Under the pieces are notes generated by a model, which saw only the letters and a list, made by a program, of their open reading frames with translations, was not told the DNA's origin and ran no database searches. Shown here in pieces: positions 7,684 to 17,462 of a DNA stretch of 64,000 nucleotides; the first letter of the stretch is position 1; every line of letters starts with the position of its first letter. The stretch comes from Saprospiraceae bacterium (GTDB lineage Bacteria; Bacteroidota; Bacteroidia; Chitinophagales; Saprospiraceae): contig JAIBCG010000006.1 in NCBI GenBank assembly GCA_019694295.1, positions 1-64,000 of the forward strand, in the 5' to 3' direction. Position numbers and translations under genes: made by a program.

Positions 7684-9150
7684 ATGAATAAATCTTTTCT
7701 CGCAAATCTGTTGCTGCTACTGTCCATCAACATCGTTATAAAGCCCGTGTTTATATTTGGTATTGACAGGAATGTACAGAATCTGGTAGGCGAACACGAC
7801 TACGGATTGTACTTTACTTTTCTTACATTTACCATGATTATGCAGGTGCTGGGTGATGCCGGGTTGCAAAACTATAACAATCAGCAAATATCCTCCGGCA
7901 ATGTATCGTTTAGCAATTTTTTTCCTTCAGTGATGGCAGCCAAGTTGTTGGTGAGCATACTTTATGTATTACTTGTAATGGGAGGTGGATATTTGCTTGG
8001 CTACCAGGCCGATTATAATCTGTTGATGTGGGTGATGTTGGGCCAGCTGCTGAGTGGTATATTGTTGTTGTTACGCACCAATGTGTCGGGTAGCGGGCAT
8101 TATCGTACCGATAGTATATTTTCTGCCATAGACCGTCTGCTGATGATAGCATTTTGTGGTTACTATCTATGGTCACAAGTGCGTCAGTCCGATTTTACTA
8201 TTTTACTGTTTGCTAAGCTACAGCTTATTTCATATTCTATAGCAATCTTAATCGTTCTTGGGTGGATCATTTTCAAACTACCAACAACAGATGTACGGAT
8301 AAAGCATATTGCGACAATACCGATATTGAAGAAAAGTTTTCCGTATGCTATTGTTGTTTTGCTGATGATCATATATAGTCGGTCAGATATTATTTTATTG
8401 AAAAATATGCTTGAGGACGGCAGTAAAGAAGCAGGAATATATGCAGCCGGTTATCGCTTGCTCGATGCGATGAACATGGTAGGTTTTTTGGCAGGAAGTC
8501 TGTTGCTCCCAATGTTTGCCAGGCTCATGAATGACAAAAAGCAAACAGAAGAACTTTTTATACTTAGCCTTAAGATACTGTTGTTGTTCACAGTAATTGT
8601 AGCAGTAACGGTTATCAGCTTTCGGACACAGATTATGCAATTGCTGTACGTCAATGCTACAGAATACTGGGGCAATGTGCTTGGGCTGCTGATGGTGTCG
8701 TTTGTTAGTATGACATTGTCGTATGTGTCCGGAACCTATCTGACGGCCAGTGGCAAAGTCAGACATCTGATTGGTAGTTTTTTAGTAGCAATTATCATTA
8801 ATCTGGTATTGAACCTGATATTGATACCAAGAAATAAGGTTGAAGGGGTAGCTGTGGCAAGTGCTGTTACACAGTTATTCATATTGATTGTACAGATGAA
8901 CAAAAGCATGAAGTATGCCGGTATCCGTATCTCAAAGGATTATCTGGTAAAATTTGGTGTTTTTTTGTTCATGTTTTTAGCCATAAGCCTTCTGGCGGGA
9001 AAGATTTTAACTATAAATTGGTACTACCAACTGATAATTACTCCTATTTTTGGGCTTTTATTGGCGTGGTTGTTCAAAATACTACCTGAAGAGCTTCTGA
9101 ATGTAGTGAACGGGAGGAAATTTTTGAACAGACATTTTCATCAAAACTGA
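7684..9150 (+). CDS. Polysaccharide flippase (Wzx/MATE-like)
   Basis: 488 residues, with 12-14 hydrophobic helices spread over the whole length and short basic loops. The start MNKSFLANLLLLLSINIVIKPVFIFGIDRNVQ and the motif GEHDYGLYFTFLTFTMIMQVLGDAGLQNYNNQ are typical of oligosaccharide flippases of the MVF/MOP superfamily, which turn undecaprenyl-PP-linked glycan units to the periplasmic side. The ATG at 7684 was chosen over the TTG at 7657, which would overlap dprA. It is followed after 3 bases by the chain-length regulator and then the polymerase/ligase, so the three probably export one surface polysaccharide. Confidence 0.85.
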   Translation: MNKSFLANLLLLLSINIVIKPVFIFGIDRNVQNLVGEHDYGLYFTFLTFTMIMQVLGDAGLQNYNNQQISSGNVSFSNFFPSVMAAKLLVSILYVLLVMGGGYLLGYQADYNLLMWVMLGQLLSGILLLLRTNVSGSGHYRTDSIFSAIDRLLMIAFCGYYLWSQVRQSDFTILLFAKLQLISYSIAILIVLGWIIFKLPTTDVRIKHIATIPILKKSFPYAIVVLLMIIYSRSDIILLKNMLEDGSKEAGIYAAGYRLLDAMNMVGFLAGSLLLPMFARLMNDKKQTEELFILSLKILLLFTVIVAVTVISFRTQIMQLLYVNATEYWGNVLGLLMVSFVSMTLSYVSGTYLTASGKVRHLIGSFLVAIIINLVLNLILIPRNKVEGVAVASAVTQLFILIVQMNKSMKYAGIRISKDYLVKFGVFLFMFLAISLLAGKILTINWYYQLIITPIFGLLLAWLFKILPEELLNVVNGRKFLNRHFHQN

Positions 9151-9153
9151 TAC

Positions 9154-10278
9154 ATGAATAATAACGACAACCTGATAGGTATAGTAGCTACCCTATTCAA
9201 ATGGCGGAAACCAATTATTTATTTAGTAATATCGGCCACGGTCATAAGCATAGGTGCTTCATTGCTGTTACCCAATTATTACAGCTCTACTACTACATTT
9301 TATGCTGCAAGCACCGATCTTGCCAAGCCCGAAATGATATTTGGCCTTGCAGGCAAAGCTATGGAATATTATGGTAGTACAGATGATATTGACCGCCTGC
9401 TTACCATTGCAGAGTCAAATGAATTAAAAGACTTTCTTGTTGATAGTTTTCGCCTGATGGAGCATTATGACATAGACAGCAATGATATTAAGTCCCGCTA
9501 CAAGGTTATGGAAGCACTGAATGAACTTTACTCTGTACAAAAAACCAAATACGATGCCATTGAGATAACGGTGGAAGACAAAGACAGAATCCTTGCTGCA
9601 CAGATGGTCAACACAGCTCGTGACAAAATTAACGAATTTGCCACCAGCCTGATTAAGGAAAGTCAAAAACGTCTGATGAGTACCTTCGAAAAATCAATGG
9701 ATGAAAAACAGAAGGAAATAGTAGGTCTTGACAATAACCTGATAGACAGCAGGAAAAAATACGGGATCCTCAACATCGAATCACAGAGTGGTATGCTCGG
9801 AGTGCTCATTTCAAGAAAAGAATCAGCCCTTGTAGGTAGCAAGGGAAAACTTCAGATATACCAACAGATGCCTAATGCCAACAAGGATACCATTATGAAC
9901 CTCAAGGCCAATATCAAAGGTCTTGAAGATGAATTGCGCGAACTCACGTCGCCTACAAGTACTACAAGCCTCAATCTCTCAAAATTTAACGACGGATTGT
10001 CAAAAATAGAAATGCTGCAGCAGCTGCATCTGCAAAGTCGCAATAGACTTAGTTATGACCTTGACCGTTACAATATGATTAAAAATGCTTACGAGTCGGT
10101 AACACCATCACTGATATTGATAGAAAAGGGCCAGGTACCGATTGTTAAGTCGCGGCCAAAGAGGGCTCTGATAGTACTGGCCTCGGTGCTGGCTACATTG
10201 CTTGTTTCGGTAATAGGCGTACTTCTGATTAATAACTACTCTGATGTTGACTGGAACCGCGAATTGTATGGCAAATGA
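9154..10278 (+). CDS. Wzz-type polysaccharide chain-length regulator
   Basis: 374 residues with the classic two-helix layout: TM1 at ~20-39 (PIIYLVISATVISIGASLLL), a long helical, charged periplasmic domain with coiled-coil character (~160-310), a Pro-Arg-rich RPKRALIV boundary and TM2 at ~340-362. No cytoplasmic tyrosine-kinase domain is attached, so it is the Wzz/LPS type rather than a fused Wzc. It would set the length of the polymer made by the neighbouring polymerase. The start is 3 bases after the flippase stop, and its end overlaps the next gene by 11 bases. Confidence 0.85.
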   Translation: MNNNDNLIGIVATLFKWRKPIIYLVISATVISIGASLLLPNYYSSTTTFYAASTDLAKPEMIFGLAGKAMEYYGSTDDIDRLLTIAESNELKDFLVDSFRLMEHYDIDSNDIKSRYKVMEALNELYSVQKTKYDAIEITVEDKDRILAAQMVNTARDKINEFATSLIKESQKRLMSTFEKSMDEKQKEIVGLDNNLIDSRKKYGILNIESQSGMLGVLISRKESALVGSKGKLQIYQQMPNANKDTIMNLKANIKGLEDELRELTSPTSTTSLNLSKFNDGLSKIEMLQQLHLQSRNRLSYDLDRYNMIKNAYESVTPSLILIEKGQVPIVKSRPKRALIVLASVLATLLVSVIGVLLINNYSDVDWNRELYGK

Positions 10279-11746
10279 TGTATTACCACAGGCGGTACCG
10301 GGACTGACCAGACAGAACAAGATACTTTTTACTACATTGGGTGTTGTAACCATATTGTCCGTATTGCTGGCAGTCGGACTCGACAAGCTATGGATACTAG
10401 TTATACCATTCATAGTGCTTACGGTGTATGCTTCCATTATTGATCTCAGACTTGTATTTTTTTTATTGTTTGCTACCATACCGTTTTCCACAGAAGTATC
10501 TTTCAAGAATGGGCTTGCAACCGATTTTCCGGTCGAATTTTTTGTAATATATCTGATGTTTGCATACTTGGCCTACCTACTCAGTAATGTTAAGAACATA
10601 AGTAGTAGATTTTTCAGACATCCGCTTACGCTTTTGCTCATCTTTCACACATTGTGGATAGGCGTTACCTGTCTGCATTCGTACAATATAGTGGTATCAT
10701 TTAAGTTTTTTTTGGCCAAAATATGGTATGTTGTCACATTTTATTTCCTGGCAGGTATGGTCATAAAACATCTGAAAGACCTGCGTATATTATTCTGGTG
10801 CGTATTTATTCCTACGTTTATTACAGTTTGCATTGTACTTTTCAGACACGCAGAGTTTAATTTTGACTTCAAACATGTGAACCATCTTTTTTACCCGTTT
10901 TACCGCAATCATGTTGACTATGCCTGTTTGCTTGCTTTGTTGTTTCCATATATATTTTACCATACACTTTGGTATCAGAAATGGAGCAACAAGTGGCTTT
11001 TCCTTGTATTCAGCCTTGTATTCATTTTTGTTGCTATTTATCTTTCTTATACCAGAGCTGCTATACTTGCCTTGGTTATCGCGGCTTTTGCTTTGTATGC
11101 CATAAAGTACAGGTTCATAAAGCCCGCAATGATTCTGGCATTTGGCCTGTTGATAGGCCTGATATTATATCTGGGTAAAAACAACAAGTATCTTGGTCTG
11201 GCACCCGATTACAATAAGACCATCACGCATCAGAATTATGAAGATCTACTTGAGGCTACATACAAGCTCGAGGACATCTCTACGATGGAGCGTGTGTACA
11301 GGTGGGTGGCTGGGTTTCAGATGTTCAACAGAGAGCCATGGTTTGGTTTTGGTCCTGGCAATTTTTATTTTAACTACAAATCATACACAGTTTCGAGTTT
11401 TCAGACCTACGTAAGCCGCAATCCCGAAAAATCGGGCATACACAGCTACTATCTGATGACGCTTGTAGAACAAGGCATAGTCGGCCTTTCTGTTTTTATG
11501 CTGCTTATATTCTATGCGCTTGCCAAAGCAGAGGTAGTCTATCACTCACTCAAAGACCGAGAATCTAGGTTTTTTCTTTTGTCAGGCGTTATGAGCTTTG
11601 TAGTGATTCTTTCTTTGTTGCTTATCAATGATATGGTAGAGACTGACAAGGTAGGGCCGTTTTTTTTCCTGTCTTTAGTCATCATCACTAACATGGACCT
11701 CAAGGTACAAGAGGAGAAATCAAGTGCAAAATCAGAAAGTGAGTAA
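10268..11746 (+). CDS. O-antigen ligase/polymerase family membrane protein (WaaL/Wzy)
   Basis: 492 residues from the ATG at 10268, which overlaps the wzz stop by 11 bases; a TTG at 10244 is the alternative. There are 10-12 membrane helices. A large periplasmic loop around residues 330-390 has the motif RVYRWVAGFQMFNREPWFGFGPGNFYF, followed by HSYYLMTLVEQGIVGL, as in the Wzy_C/O-antigen ligase family. It either polymerises repeat units or joins the glycan to lipid A-core or protein; sequence alone does not decide. It closes the dprA-wzx-wzz run and converges with tdk across 27 bases. Confidence 0.85.
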   Translation: MANDVLPQAVPGLTRQNKILFTTLGVVTILSVLLAVGLDKLWILVIPFIVLTVYASIIDLRLVFFLLFATIPFSTEVSFKNGLATDFPVEFFVIYLMFAYLAYLLSNVKNISSRFFRHPLTLLLIFHTLWIGVTCLHSYNIVVSFKFFLAKIWYVVTFYFLAGMVIKHLKDLRILFWCVFIPTFITVCIVLFRHAEFNFDFKHVNHLFYPFYRNHVDYACLLALLFPYIFYHTLWYQKWSNKWLFLVFSLVFIFVAIYLSYTRAAILALVIAAFALYAIKYRFIKPAMILAFGLLIGLILYLGKNNKYLGLAPDYNKTITHQNYEDLLEATYKLEDISTMERVYRWVAGFQMFNREPWFGFGPGNFYFNYKSYTVSSFQTYVSRNPEKSGIHSYYLMTLVEQGIVGLSVFMLLIFYALAKAEVVYHSLKDRESRFFLLSGVMSFVVILSLLLINDMVETDKVGPFFFLSLVIITNMDLKVQEEKSSAKSESE

Positions 11747-11773
11747 TGCCGGAGTTCGACGGAAGTGTAATGA

Positions 11774-12409
11774 TTATGAAAACAAATCGGGATAAACGTC
11801 GTCCGTACCTTCTCTTAGTTTTATGGGGTTAAAATGCAGGATATTGCCCATCTGATAGCAGGTACGGCAGCGTGGTTCATATTCTTGTTTGGCACCAAGC
11901 ATGACCTGGTCTGCTACGGCGGTAAGGCGGTATGAGTGGGTGGCCAGATTGCCACAGTGCGAACAGATGGCATGTACCTTGGTGATATATTCGGCTACCG
12001 CAAGTAAGTCAGGCATTGGGCCAAATGGTTTGCCCAGATAATCCATGTCGAGCCCGGCAATGATGATGCGCGTTCCTTTCAAGGCGAGTTCCTGGCAGAC
12101 ATCTACCAGGCCTTGGTCAAAGAACTGTGCTTCGTCGATACCAACTACTGAAAACCCTTCTGCCAGCTCTGTTATTTTTGAAGAATGGCTCACAGGCGTG
12201 GATAATATGGTGTTCATATCATGACTCACAACATTTGTTTTATCGTAGCGCTGGTCAACGGCAGGTTTAAATATTTCTACCTTTTGGTTGGCAATTTTTG
12301 CCCGTTTCAACCTCCTAATCAGCTCTTCTGTTTTGCCTGAAAACATCGACCCGCAGATGACTTCAATCCAACCACTGCGCTGTCCCTTAAAATGAGGTTC
12401 TAAAAACAT
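11774..12409 (-). CDS. tdk: Thymidine kinase (TK1 type)
   Basis: 211 residues. It phosphorylates thymidine with ATP in nucleotide salvage. Walker A is [11 protein letters not shown] near residue 21, the Walker B/lid region is [11 protein letters not shown], and the C-terminal zinc site is formed by CSHC and CRTC. Start: the ATG at 12409 gives MFLEPHF...[15 protein letters not shown], as in Bacteroidota homologues; the frame is open 23 codons further upstream to 12478. It is monocistronic and convergent with the polysaccharide genes. Confidence 0.93.
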   Translation of the reverse strand: MFLEPHFKGQRSGWIEVICGSMFSGKTEELIRRLKRAKIANQKVEIFKPAVDQRYDKTNVVSHDMNTILSTPVSHSSKITELAEGFSVVGIDEAQFFDQGLVDVCQELALKGTRIIIAGLDMDYLGKPFGPMPDLLAVAEYITKVHAICSHCGNLATHSYRLTAVADQVMLGAKQEYEPRCRTCYQMGNILHFNPIKLREGTDDVYPDLFS

Positions 12410-12594
12410 AATAACAGATAAATTTTCCGGTACATTAACAAATGAAGATAAGAAAAAGTTAAAAAACTTTGTGATCACAGTCTCCTGTCACGCACAAAAC
12501 TAAGAAAAAAGCTTATTAGTTCTGATTATTTATACTCTGGGTAAGAGATGACTACATTTACGCATTAAAAGTCCTGAAAAAATTTTGTTAAAGT

Positions 12595-12626
12595 TTTGGA
12601 TATTACAAAAAATAGTATTAATTTTG
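12595..12626 (+). promoter_or_regulatory. Promoter of the AT-rich lipoprotein gene
   Basis: TTTG (12595-12598), a 20-base spacer and a perfect -7 box TAATTTTG (12619-12626), 26 bases before the ATG at 12653. Confidence 0.65.
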
Positions 12627-12652
12627 GATTTTATTAAATAAAACCATTTATT

Positions 12653-13789
12653 ATGAAGGCCAACCAACCAATCAACCGAAATTTTCCAATTATTAATTTT
12701 GAAAAATATAGACTTGGAGCAGCATTGCTCAGTATCGTAATTGTTTCTTTGATGTTATCTTCCTGTAAAAAAGATGTACTTGATAATCAGGTAGTAGTTG
12801 AAGATTTAAAACAGGGTGTACATGTAAAGACGCTTGAATTCATTGAAAAGGCAAAAACAATTAGCTCAGAAAAGAAGATAGAAATGAGAGACGGCGGTTA
12901 TTATTCAAGTACAGAAGCATTCGATCTGATAAACGATGCTTTGAATTATAATTATTGCCGGCCGGCAGATGAGTATCTTCGTACCCGAGTATTCAAAGAT
13001 TCGTTTAATATTACTTTTAATCCTGTGAACGGGATATCGGAGATAGATTTACTGAATCTGTATAATGCAGCAGCCAACAAAGCAGGGGAGCATTATTATG
13101 GTATGAGTGATTCTACCAAGGCAGCCTTTATGTTTGATGTTAGACAAGCAGGTAATCCATCGGGTAATAACCTGCCGGTATATGTATATTTTATGATGAC
13201 TGCGGGCAACTGTGATACGCCAACGAGCTATCCTTATGATGAGACGGATTATTGGTGGTGGGCATGGGATGCTGGTAAATGTGACGATACATATCAAGGC
13301 GATGATGCACCTGATATTTTTAGATGTGATCTTAGAAAGAATAAACTGTATAAAAACAAAACAGCTTCGTATTATTTTACAGATAGATACTCTGTTAGTC
13401 TTGCAGCGTTTGATGGTTATCCTGGAGGTGGATTTGAGATGTCTGACATAAATTCTGATCAAACTATTGAATTGAATGATTTGTACAATCCACTTGATAG
13501 TATAACAAACGATAATTATCTTGATTATTTGTTATTTAAGTCCAAGGGTGATTTAGATTTATGTTTAGATCCGGTTGAGATGAATTTTTATTATATTAGC
13601 TCAGCCAACTTGATTGATTTGAATTTACCTTTTAATAAGGTAATAGGTAATATAGATTATGGTTATAATCTAACGCTTTCATTACCAGGAAATTATTTTC
13701 ATGTTATGCGGGCAGATTATTATAAGGTGAACCTGATAATGGGTACTTCCAATGCGACCCCACTTCCTTGTATGGGTTGTAATCCGTGA
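12653..13789 (+). CDS. Lipoprotein of unknown function
   Basis: 378 residues. A 20-residue basic lead-in precedes a hydrophobic stretch (LGAALLSIVIVSLML) and the lipobox LSSC (Cys ~38), so it is an exported lipoprotein. The mature part has several pairs of cysteines (NYNYCRPADE, GNCDTP, GKCDD, FRCDL, LDLCLD, and a CMGC four residues from the end), a Trp cluster in DETDYWWWAWDAG and an Asp/Asn-rich SDINSDQTIELNDLYN. I recognise no family. Codons are richer in A/T than in the surrounding housekeeping genes. The next gene, 33 bases on, encodes a T9SS cargo of similar composition; the two probably form an operon. Confidence 0.75.
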   Translation: MKANQPINRNFPIINFEKYRLGAALLSIVIVSLMLSSCKKDVLDNQVVVEDLKQGVHVKTLEFIEKAKTISSEKKIEMRDGGYYSSTEAFDLINDALNYNYCRPADEYLRTRVFKDSFNITFNPVNGISEIDLLNLYNAAANKAGEHYYGMSDSTKAAFMFDVRQAGNPSGNNLPVYVYFMMTAGNCDTPTSYPYDETDYWWWAWDAGKCDDTYQGDDAPDIFRCDLRKNKLYKNKTASYYFTDRYSVSLAAFDGYPGGGFEMSDINSDQTIELNDLYNPLDSITNDNYLDYLLFKSKGDLDLCLDPVEMNFYYISSANLIDLNLPFNKVIGNIDYGYNLTLSLPGNYFHVMRADYYKVNLIMGTSNATPLPCMGCNP

Positions 13790-13822
13790 GGAGTCTATTT
13801 TTAAAACCACAAATTTAAGAAT

Positions 13823-15250
13823 ATGAATATTAAGAGCAATTTTGTTTCTATACTCTTGCTGATTTTTGTCACAGGAGTTCAGGCACAGGATTATGGATAT
13901 TACCCCTTTCCAGAACATCCCAGCCAAATGATAACTCAGGTGTTTACGGTTGGTAAAGATAGATTTGCTGTCTTGCCAAAGGAATTTTTTGATCAATTTG
14001 GAGATGCTTCAATATGTTCCTTAAGCGCTGATAATCAACTAAAAATTTGTACAAGCCTTAATACAGATATTGTGTATGATGACATTATTAACGGAGATAA
14101 TGGATATATATTTACTGGGATTATTTACAATCTGAATTACCCACAACCAGATACGCTGGTAATAGAGCTCCGCTCATTGAATTTCGATTTGATATCTGTG
14201 AGCAAATTTTCTCTTGGAAAGGAATTTGACAATTTATGTGTAGTCATTAATGATTCTATACGAATATTTGCGGCATGTGCTGATGTTGTACCAAAAAACT
14301 TTTACGAGTTTGTAATACCAAAGGATTTGGATATTAGTAAGATAACAATCAAGAATCCTGTGTTGAAAAGTGAGCTTATATTCTCGGTAATTGAATCTGA
14401 AGATGGTGAAGGGTATGTATGTTGTTTTGGTAGCGGAGTATATCTTGTAGATAAACATTTTAATATACTTAAAAAACTTGATACTGTAAAGCACAGTTGG
14501 GTAAATAGTGTAGTACCAGCCCTGGATAGTGGATATGTGTGTTTTGGACAGTGTAAAACCACAATTTCACCTAAGTTTACAGGTCTTGGAATTACTAAAA
14601 TAGGCAAAAAAATGGATTATGTAGGCGGAGATGTTTTTGCTTATGATGTGACCGCTGCGGGCCCTGTTCAGTTTCCCATTGCAAAAGATAATGAACATTA
14701 TTATGTAGCAGGAATGCTCGGAGTGTGGGATAATGGGATTAACCCTTATTTGGACAAAACGCCAAATTATTTTTATATCGGAAAGTATGACAAAGATATT
14801 AACAGAATTTGGCTAAAAAAGCATGGTGGTGAGAGGCATTATTTTCTGAATGGTATAATTGCAGATAGTCTGGGTGGATGCTGCGTTTATGGGTTTGTAA
14901 GAGAGCCCGGCATCACGGACGGTAAGGAAGGCCAGGCCATCCCCTTTATTATGTGCTTTAACGACCAAGGAGAGCTGACATCTTATACTACCCCACAACT
15001 ACCGGAGGAGCGATTGTTCAGTATCAAAGGGAACCCTGCCTATAACAGCATCATACTTGGCAATATCTACGGGCAATCGGGCTATACCTATAGCATATTC
15101 GATACAAACGGTCATAAGGTATCAGCCGGTGTATTGAATACAGATGATGCGGTGCTTGATGTAAGCAAACTGTCTGCGGGTATGTATCTGTTGTCGATCC
15201 AAAACAAAGATGCGAAAGTCGTACAGGTAGAAAAGTTGGTGAAGCAGTGA
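13823..15250 (+). CDS. Secreted protein with type A T9SS sorting domain, unknown function
   Basis: 475 residues. A signal peptide (MNIKSNFVSILLLIFVTGVQAQ) is followed by a body of ~370 residues with repeating GYxxxG / hydrophobic beta-strand segments (DSGYVCFGQCKT, EGYVCCFGSGVYLVD). This looks like a beta-propeller of the kind seen in many Bacteroidota T9SS cargos, though no blade motif is certain. The last ~75 residues (KGNPAYNSIILGNIYG ... LSAGMYLLSIQNKDAKVVQVEKLVKQ) act as a sorting domain. DNA for the C-terminal ~90 codons is visibly less AT-rich than the body, so domain shuffling is possible. It is downstream of the unknown lipoprotein. Confidence 0.75.
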   Translation: MNIKSNFVSILLLIFVTGVQAQDYGYYPFPEHPSQMITQVFTVGKDRFAVLPKEFFDQFGDASICSLSADNQLKICTSLNTDIVYDDIINGDNGYIFTGIIYNLNYPQPDTLVIELRSLNFDLISVSKFSLGKEFDNLCVVINDSIRIFAACADVVPKNFYEFVIPKDLDISKITIKNPVLKSELIFSVIESEDGEGYVCCFGSGVYLVDKHFNILKKLDTVKHSWVNSVVPALDSGYVCFGQCKTTISPKFTGLGITKIGKKMDYVGGDVFAYDVTAAGPVQFPIAKDNEHYYVAGMLGVWDNGINPYLDKTPNYFYIGKYDKDINRIWLKKHGGERHYFLNGIIADSLGGCCVYGFVREPGITDGKEGQAIPFIMCFNDQGELTSYTTPQLPEERLFSIKGNPAYNSIILGNIYGQSGYTYSIFDTNGHKVSAGVLNTDDAVLDVSKLSAGMYLLSIQNKDAKVVQVEKLVKQ

Positions 15251-15348
15251 TGGAAAAGAGGTGAGTTTGACGCTGAAATGGATATTTTCTGTCGGGTTGT
15301 TTATATCATTTGCTTATACCTTTTTTATTAACCGGATATGCCGGTGCG

Positions 15349-15378
15349 ATTATTCCACATAGGTTTTGGAATAATTTT
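15349..15378 (+). terminator. Weak terminator-like hairpin
   Basis: ATTATTCCA (15349-15357) pairs perfectly with TGGAATAAT (15367-15375), then TTT. The stem is AT-rich, so it is weak, but its position 100 bases after the T9SS cargo suits a terminator. Confidence 0.4.
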
Positions 15379-15523
15379 GGGTATCATTGGACGAAACGGG
15401 CTTATTCCTACGTTATTATTTTTGACAGAAATAGTAAGTTTTTCAATTATATTCTGAGAAACACCGTCATTTTTTGTCAATTTTAAGCCTTATTTCATTC
15501 ATGCCTGAAAAACACCCGATCTT

Positions 15524-16477
15524 ATGAATATGACCCAACTGACTGAATTGCTCAGAAAATCACTGCAGATAGCAGAAACCGCCTCACGCGAACAACATTT
15601 ATCAACCATTGAAAAAGATCTGCTCCTGTCCAATATCCGGAAAATGTATGACCTACTGCTCGAGTGGCCTTCACACGCATCGGTAAATCCTACAGAGAGG
15701 AAAAACACGGAGCCTGCACACAATGCTATACCTGATACTACCGTTCATACTAGACAAGAATCGGTTGACTATAAACCAGCTCCAACGATTGATGAAACTG
15801 TTCATACTAATACTCAGGAGCAAGAGCCAGCCCCAACACTACCTGTGCAGACAGAACAAACAACGGCACCTACACCAACCATCGAAACTACAATTACGAA
15901 ACAGGAAGAAACCGTAATAGCAGAAGAAGTAAAGCAAAATCCTACACCTGAACCATCAACCACGCTACAATCATCGCCTGAATCAGCAAAAGATGTAGTA
16001 ATAGAGACGGTAATGGCTGAAGAAGTGAAAGAAGAACCCGCTTCAAAAGCCAAACCAAGCTTCGATGATTTGGTCAAAAAGGTTAAGGAACAATTTGACG
16101 GCACTGAGAAAAAACCAACTTATGTGGCTCCAGAGGATGATGACGATGTACCCGTTTTCTTTTCCGACCTTAGGTTTGACAAACTCTTCGATACCGAGTA
16201 TGCACGCGAGCTTTCTGAGCGGCTCGGAGCTGCCAAAGTTGATGATATCAATAAGGCAATGGGGCTCAATGAAAAGATATTTACCATCAATGAATTGTTC
16301 GGCGGAGATAATGCTTCATTCGATCAAGCCATCAAAACACTACAGTCTTTTGCAACATTTGACCAGGCAAAGGAGTACATCATTCAGAACATCGCACCCC
16401 AATATGATTGGCTGAGTCCGCAGAAGTTCAAAAAAGCTAAGGAATTTATTAAAATAGTAAAGAGAAAATTTGCCTAA
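15524..16477 (+). CDS. Conserved Bacteroidota hypothetical protein with Pro/Thr/Glu linker
   Basis: 317 residues, no signal peptide. Residues 1-55 are helical. Residues ~60-190 are a low-complexity linker of Thr, Pro, Glu, Gln and Val (e.g. EQEPAPTLPVQTEQTTAP). Residues ~205-317 form a conserved helical domain: FSDLRFDKLFDTEYARELSERL, INKAMGLNEKIFTINELFGGD, then YDWLSPQKFKKAKEFIKIVKRKF. I have seen the INELFGGD-type domain in uncharacterised Bacteroidota proteins, but no function is known to me. pfkA starts 16 bases after the stop, so the two are probably cotranscribed. Confidence 0.75.
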   Translation: MNMTQLTELLRKSLQIAETASREQHLSTIEKDLLLSNIRKMYDLLLEWPSHASVNPTERKNTEPAHNAIPDTTVHTRQESVDYKPAPTIDETVHTNTQEQEPAPTLPVQTEQTTAPTPTIETTITKQEETVIAEEVKQNPTPEPSTTLQSSPESAKDVVIETVMAEEVKEEPASKAKPSFDDLVKKVKEQFDGTEKKPTYVAPEDDDDVPVFFSDLRFDKLFDTEYARELSERLGAAKVDDINKAMGLNEKIFTINELFGGDNASFDQAIKTLQSFATFDQAKEYIIQNIAPQYDWLSPQKFKKAKEFIKIVKRKFA

Positions 16478-16493
16478 AGAAGGCTGTCCGGCT

Positions 16494-17462
16494 ATGAAAA
16501 AAATCGCAGTATTGACATCAGGAGGTGATGCTCCGGGAATGAATGCCTGCATTAGGGCTGTGGTACGCACAGGCACCAGTTCAGGTATTGAAGTGATGGG
16601 CATCATGCGTGGTTTTCAGGGTATGATAGATGATGAATTTATAGTACTTGACAGCCAGGCGGTCAGTAATATTATACAGACAGGAGGCACAATCCTGAAA
16701 TCTGCCAGAAGTGAGGAGTTCAGGACACCACAAGGCCGAAAAAAAGCATTTGATAACCTAAAGCAGCACAACATTGATGGTTTGGTTGCCATAGGTGGCG
16801 ACGGTACTTTTCGAGGAGCAAATGCGTTCATCAGCGAATATGGCTTCCCGATAGTAGCTGTACCGGGTACTATTGATAACGACCTTTATGGCACAGATTT
16901 TACGATTGGTTATGATACTGCTATCAACACAGCTATGTCAGCAATCGATAACATCAAAGATACTGCCAATGCTCACAACAGGGTGTTTTTTGTGGAAGTT
17001 ATGGGCCGCGACAGTGGGTTCATAGCCCTCAGGTCGGCAATAGCCACCGGTGCCGAAGCCGTTATCATACCGGAGACACCTACCGACATCGCCAGCCTCG
17101 CACAGCAGTTAAAAGATAACTACGACCGGAAGAAAAGAGCAAGTATCATCATCGTGGCAGAAGGAGATGAATGCGGCGGAGCATTTAAGATAGCCCAGAA
17201 GGTCAAAGAACACAATCCGGAGTTCGATACTAAGGTTACGGTACTCGGGCATATACAAAGGGGTGGACGGCCAACATGTATGGATAGAGTGCTGGCAAGC
17301 CGGCTTGGTATGGAGGCAGTACGGGCGCTGCTGAATGGCACGTCTGGTGTCATGATAGGGCAGTTACACAAAAAAATAGCTCACACTCCACTTGTCAAGG
17401 CCATCAAACACAATGTGACAGTTAACCCTCTTTTAGTAGAAATGGTAAATATTCTTGCATAA
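16494..17462 (+). CDS. pfkA: ATP-dependent 6-phosphofructokinase
   Basis: 322 residues from the ATG at 16494; the TTG at 16470 would overlap the previous gene. It phosphorylates fructose 6-phosphate in glycolysis. Motifs: TSGGDAPGMNACIR (nucleotide binding), AIGGDGTFRGA, PGTIDNDLYGTD with the catalytic Asp pair, EVMGRDSGFIA, and GHIQRGGRPTCMDR. Length matches the bacterial A-clade enzyme. The GGDG motif at ~108 indicates an ATP rather than PPi enzyme. Its TAA overlaps the ATG of the rhomboid gene by one base (TAATG), implying translational coupling. Confidence 0.96.
   Translation: MKKIAVLTSGGDAPGMNACIRAVVRTGTSSGIEVMGIMRGFQGMIDDEFIVLDSQAVSNIIQTGGTILKSARSEEFRTPQGRKKAFDNLKQHNIDGLVAIGGDGTFRGANAFISEYGFPIVAVPGTIDNDLYGTDFTIGYDTAINTAMSAIDNIKDTANAHNRVFFVEVMGRDSGFIALRSAIATGAEAVIIPETPTDIASLAQQLKDNYDRKKRASIIIVAEGDECGGAFKIAQKVKEHNPEFDTKVTVLGHIQRGGRPTCMDRVLASRLGMEAVRALLNGTSGVMIGQLHKKIAHTPLVKAIKHNVTVNPLLVEMVNILA

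Noticed and set aside
12653..15250. Toxin-immunity or phage module in the AT-rich pair
   Set aside because: Both proteins are exported with ordinary lipoprotein or T9SS signals; no nuclease, immunity or phage motif is visible.
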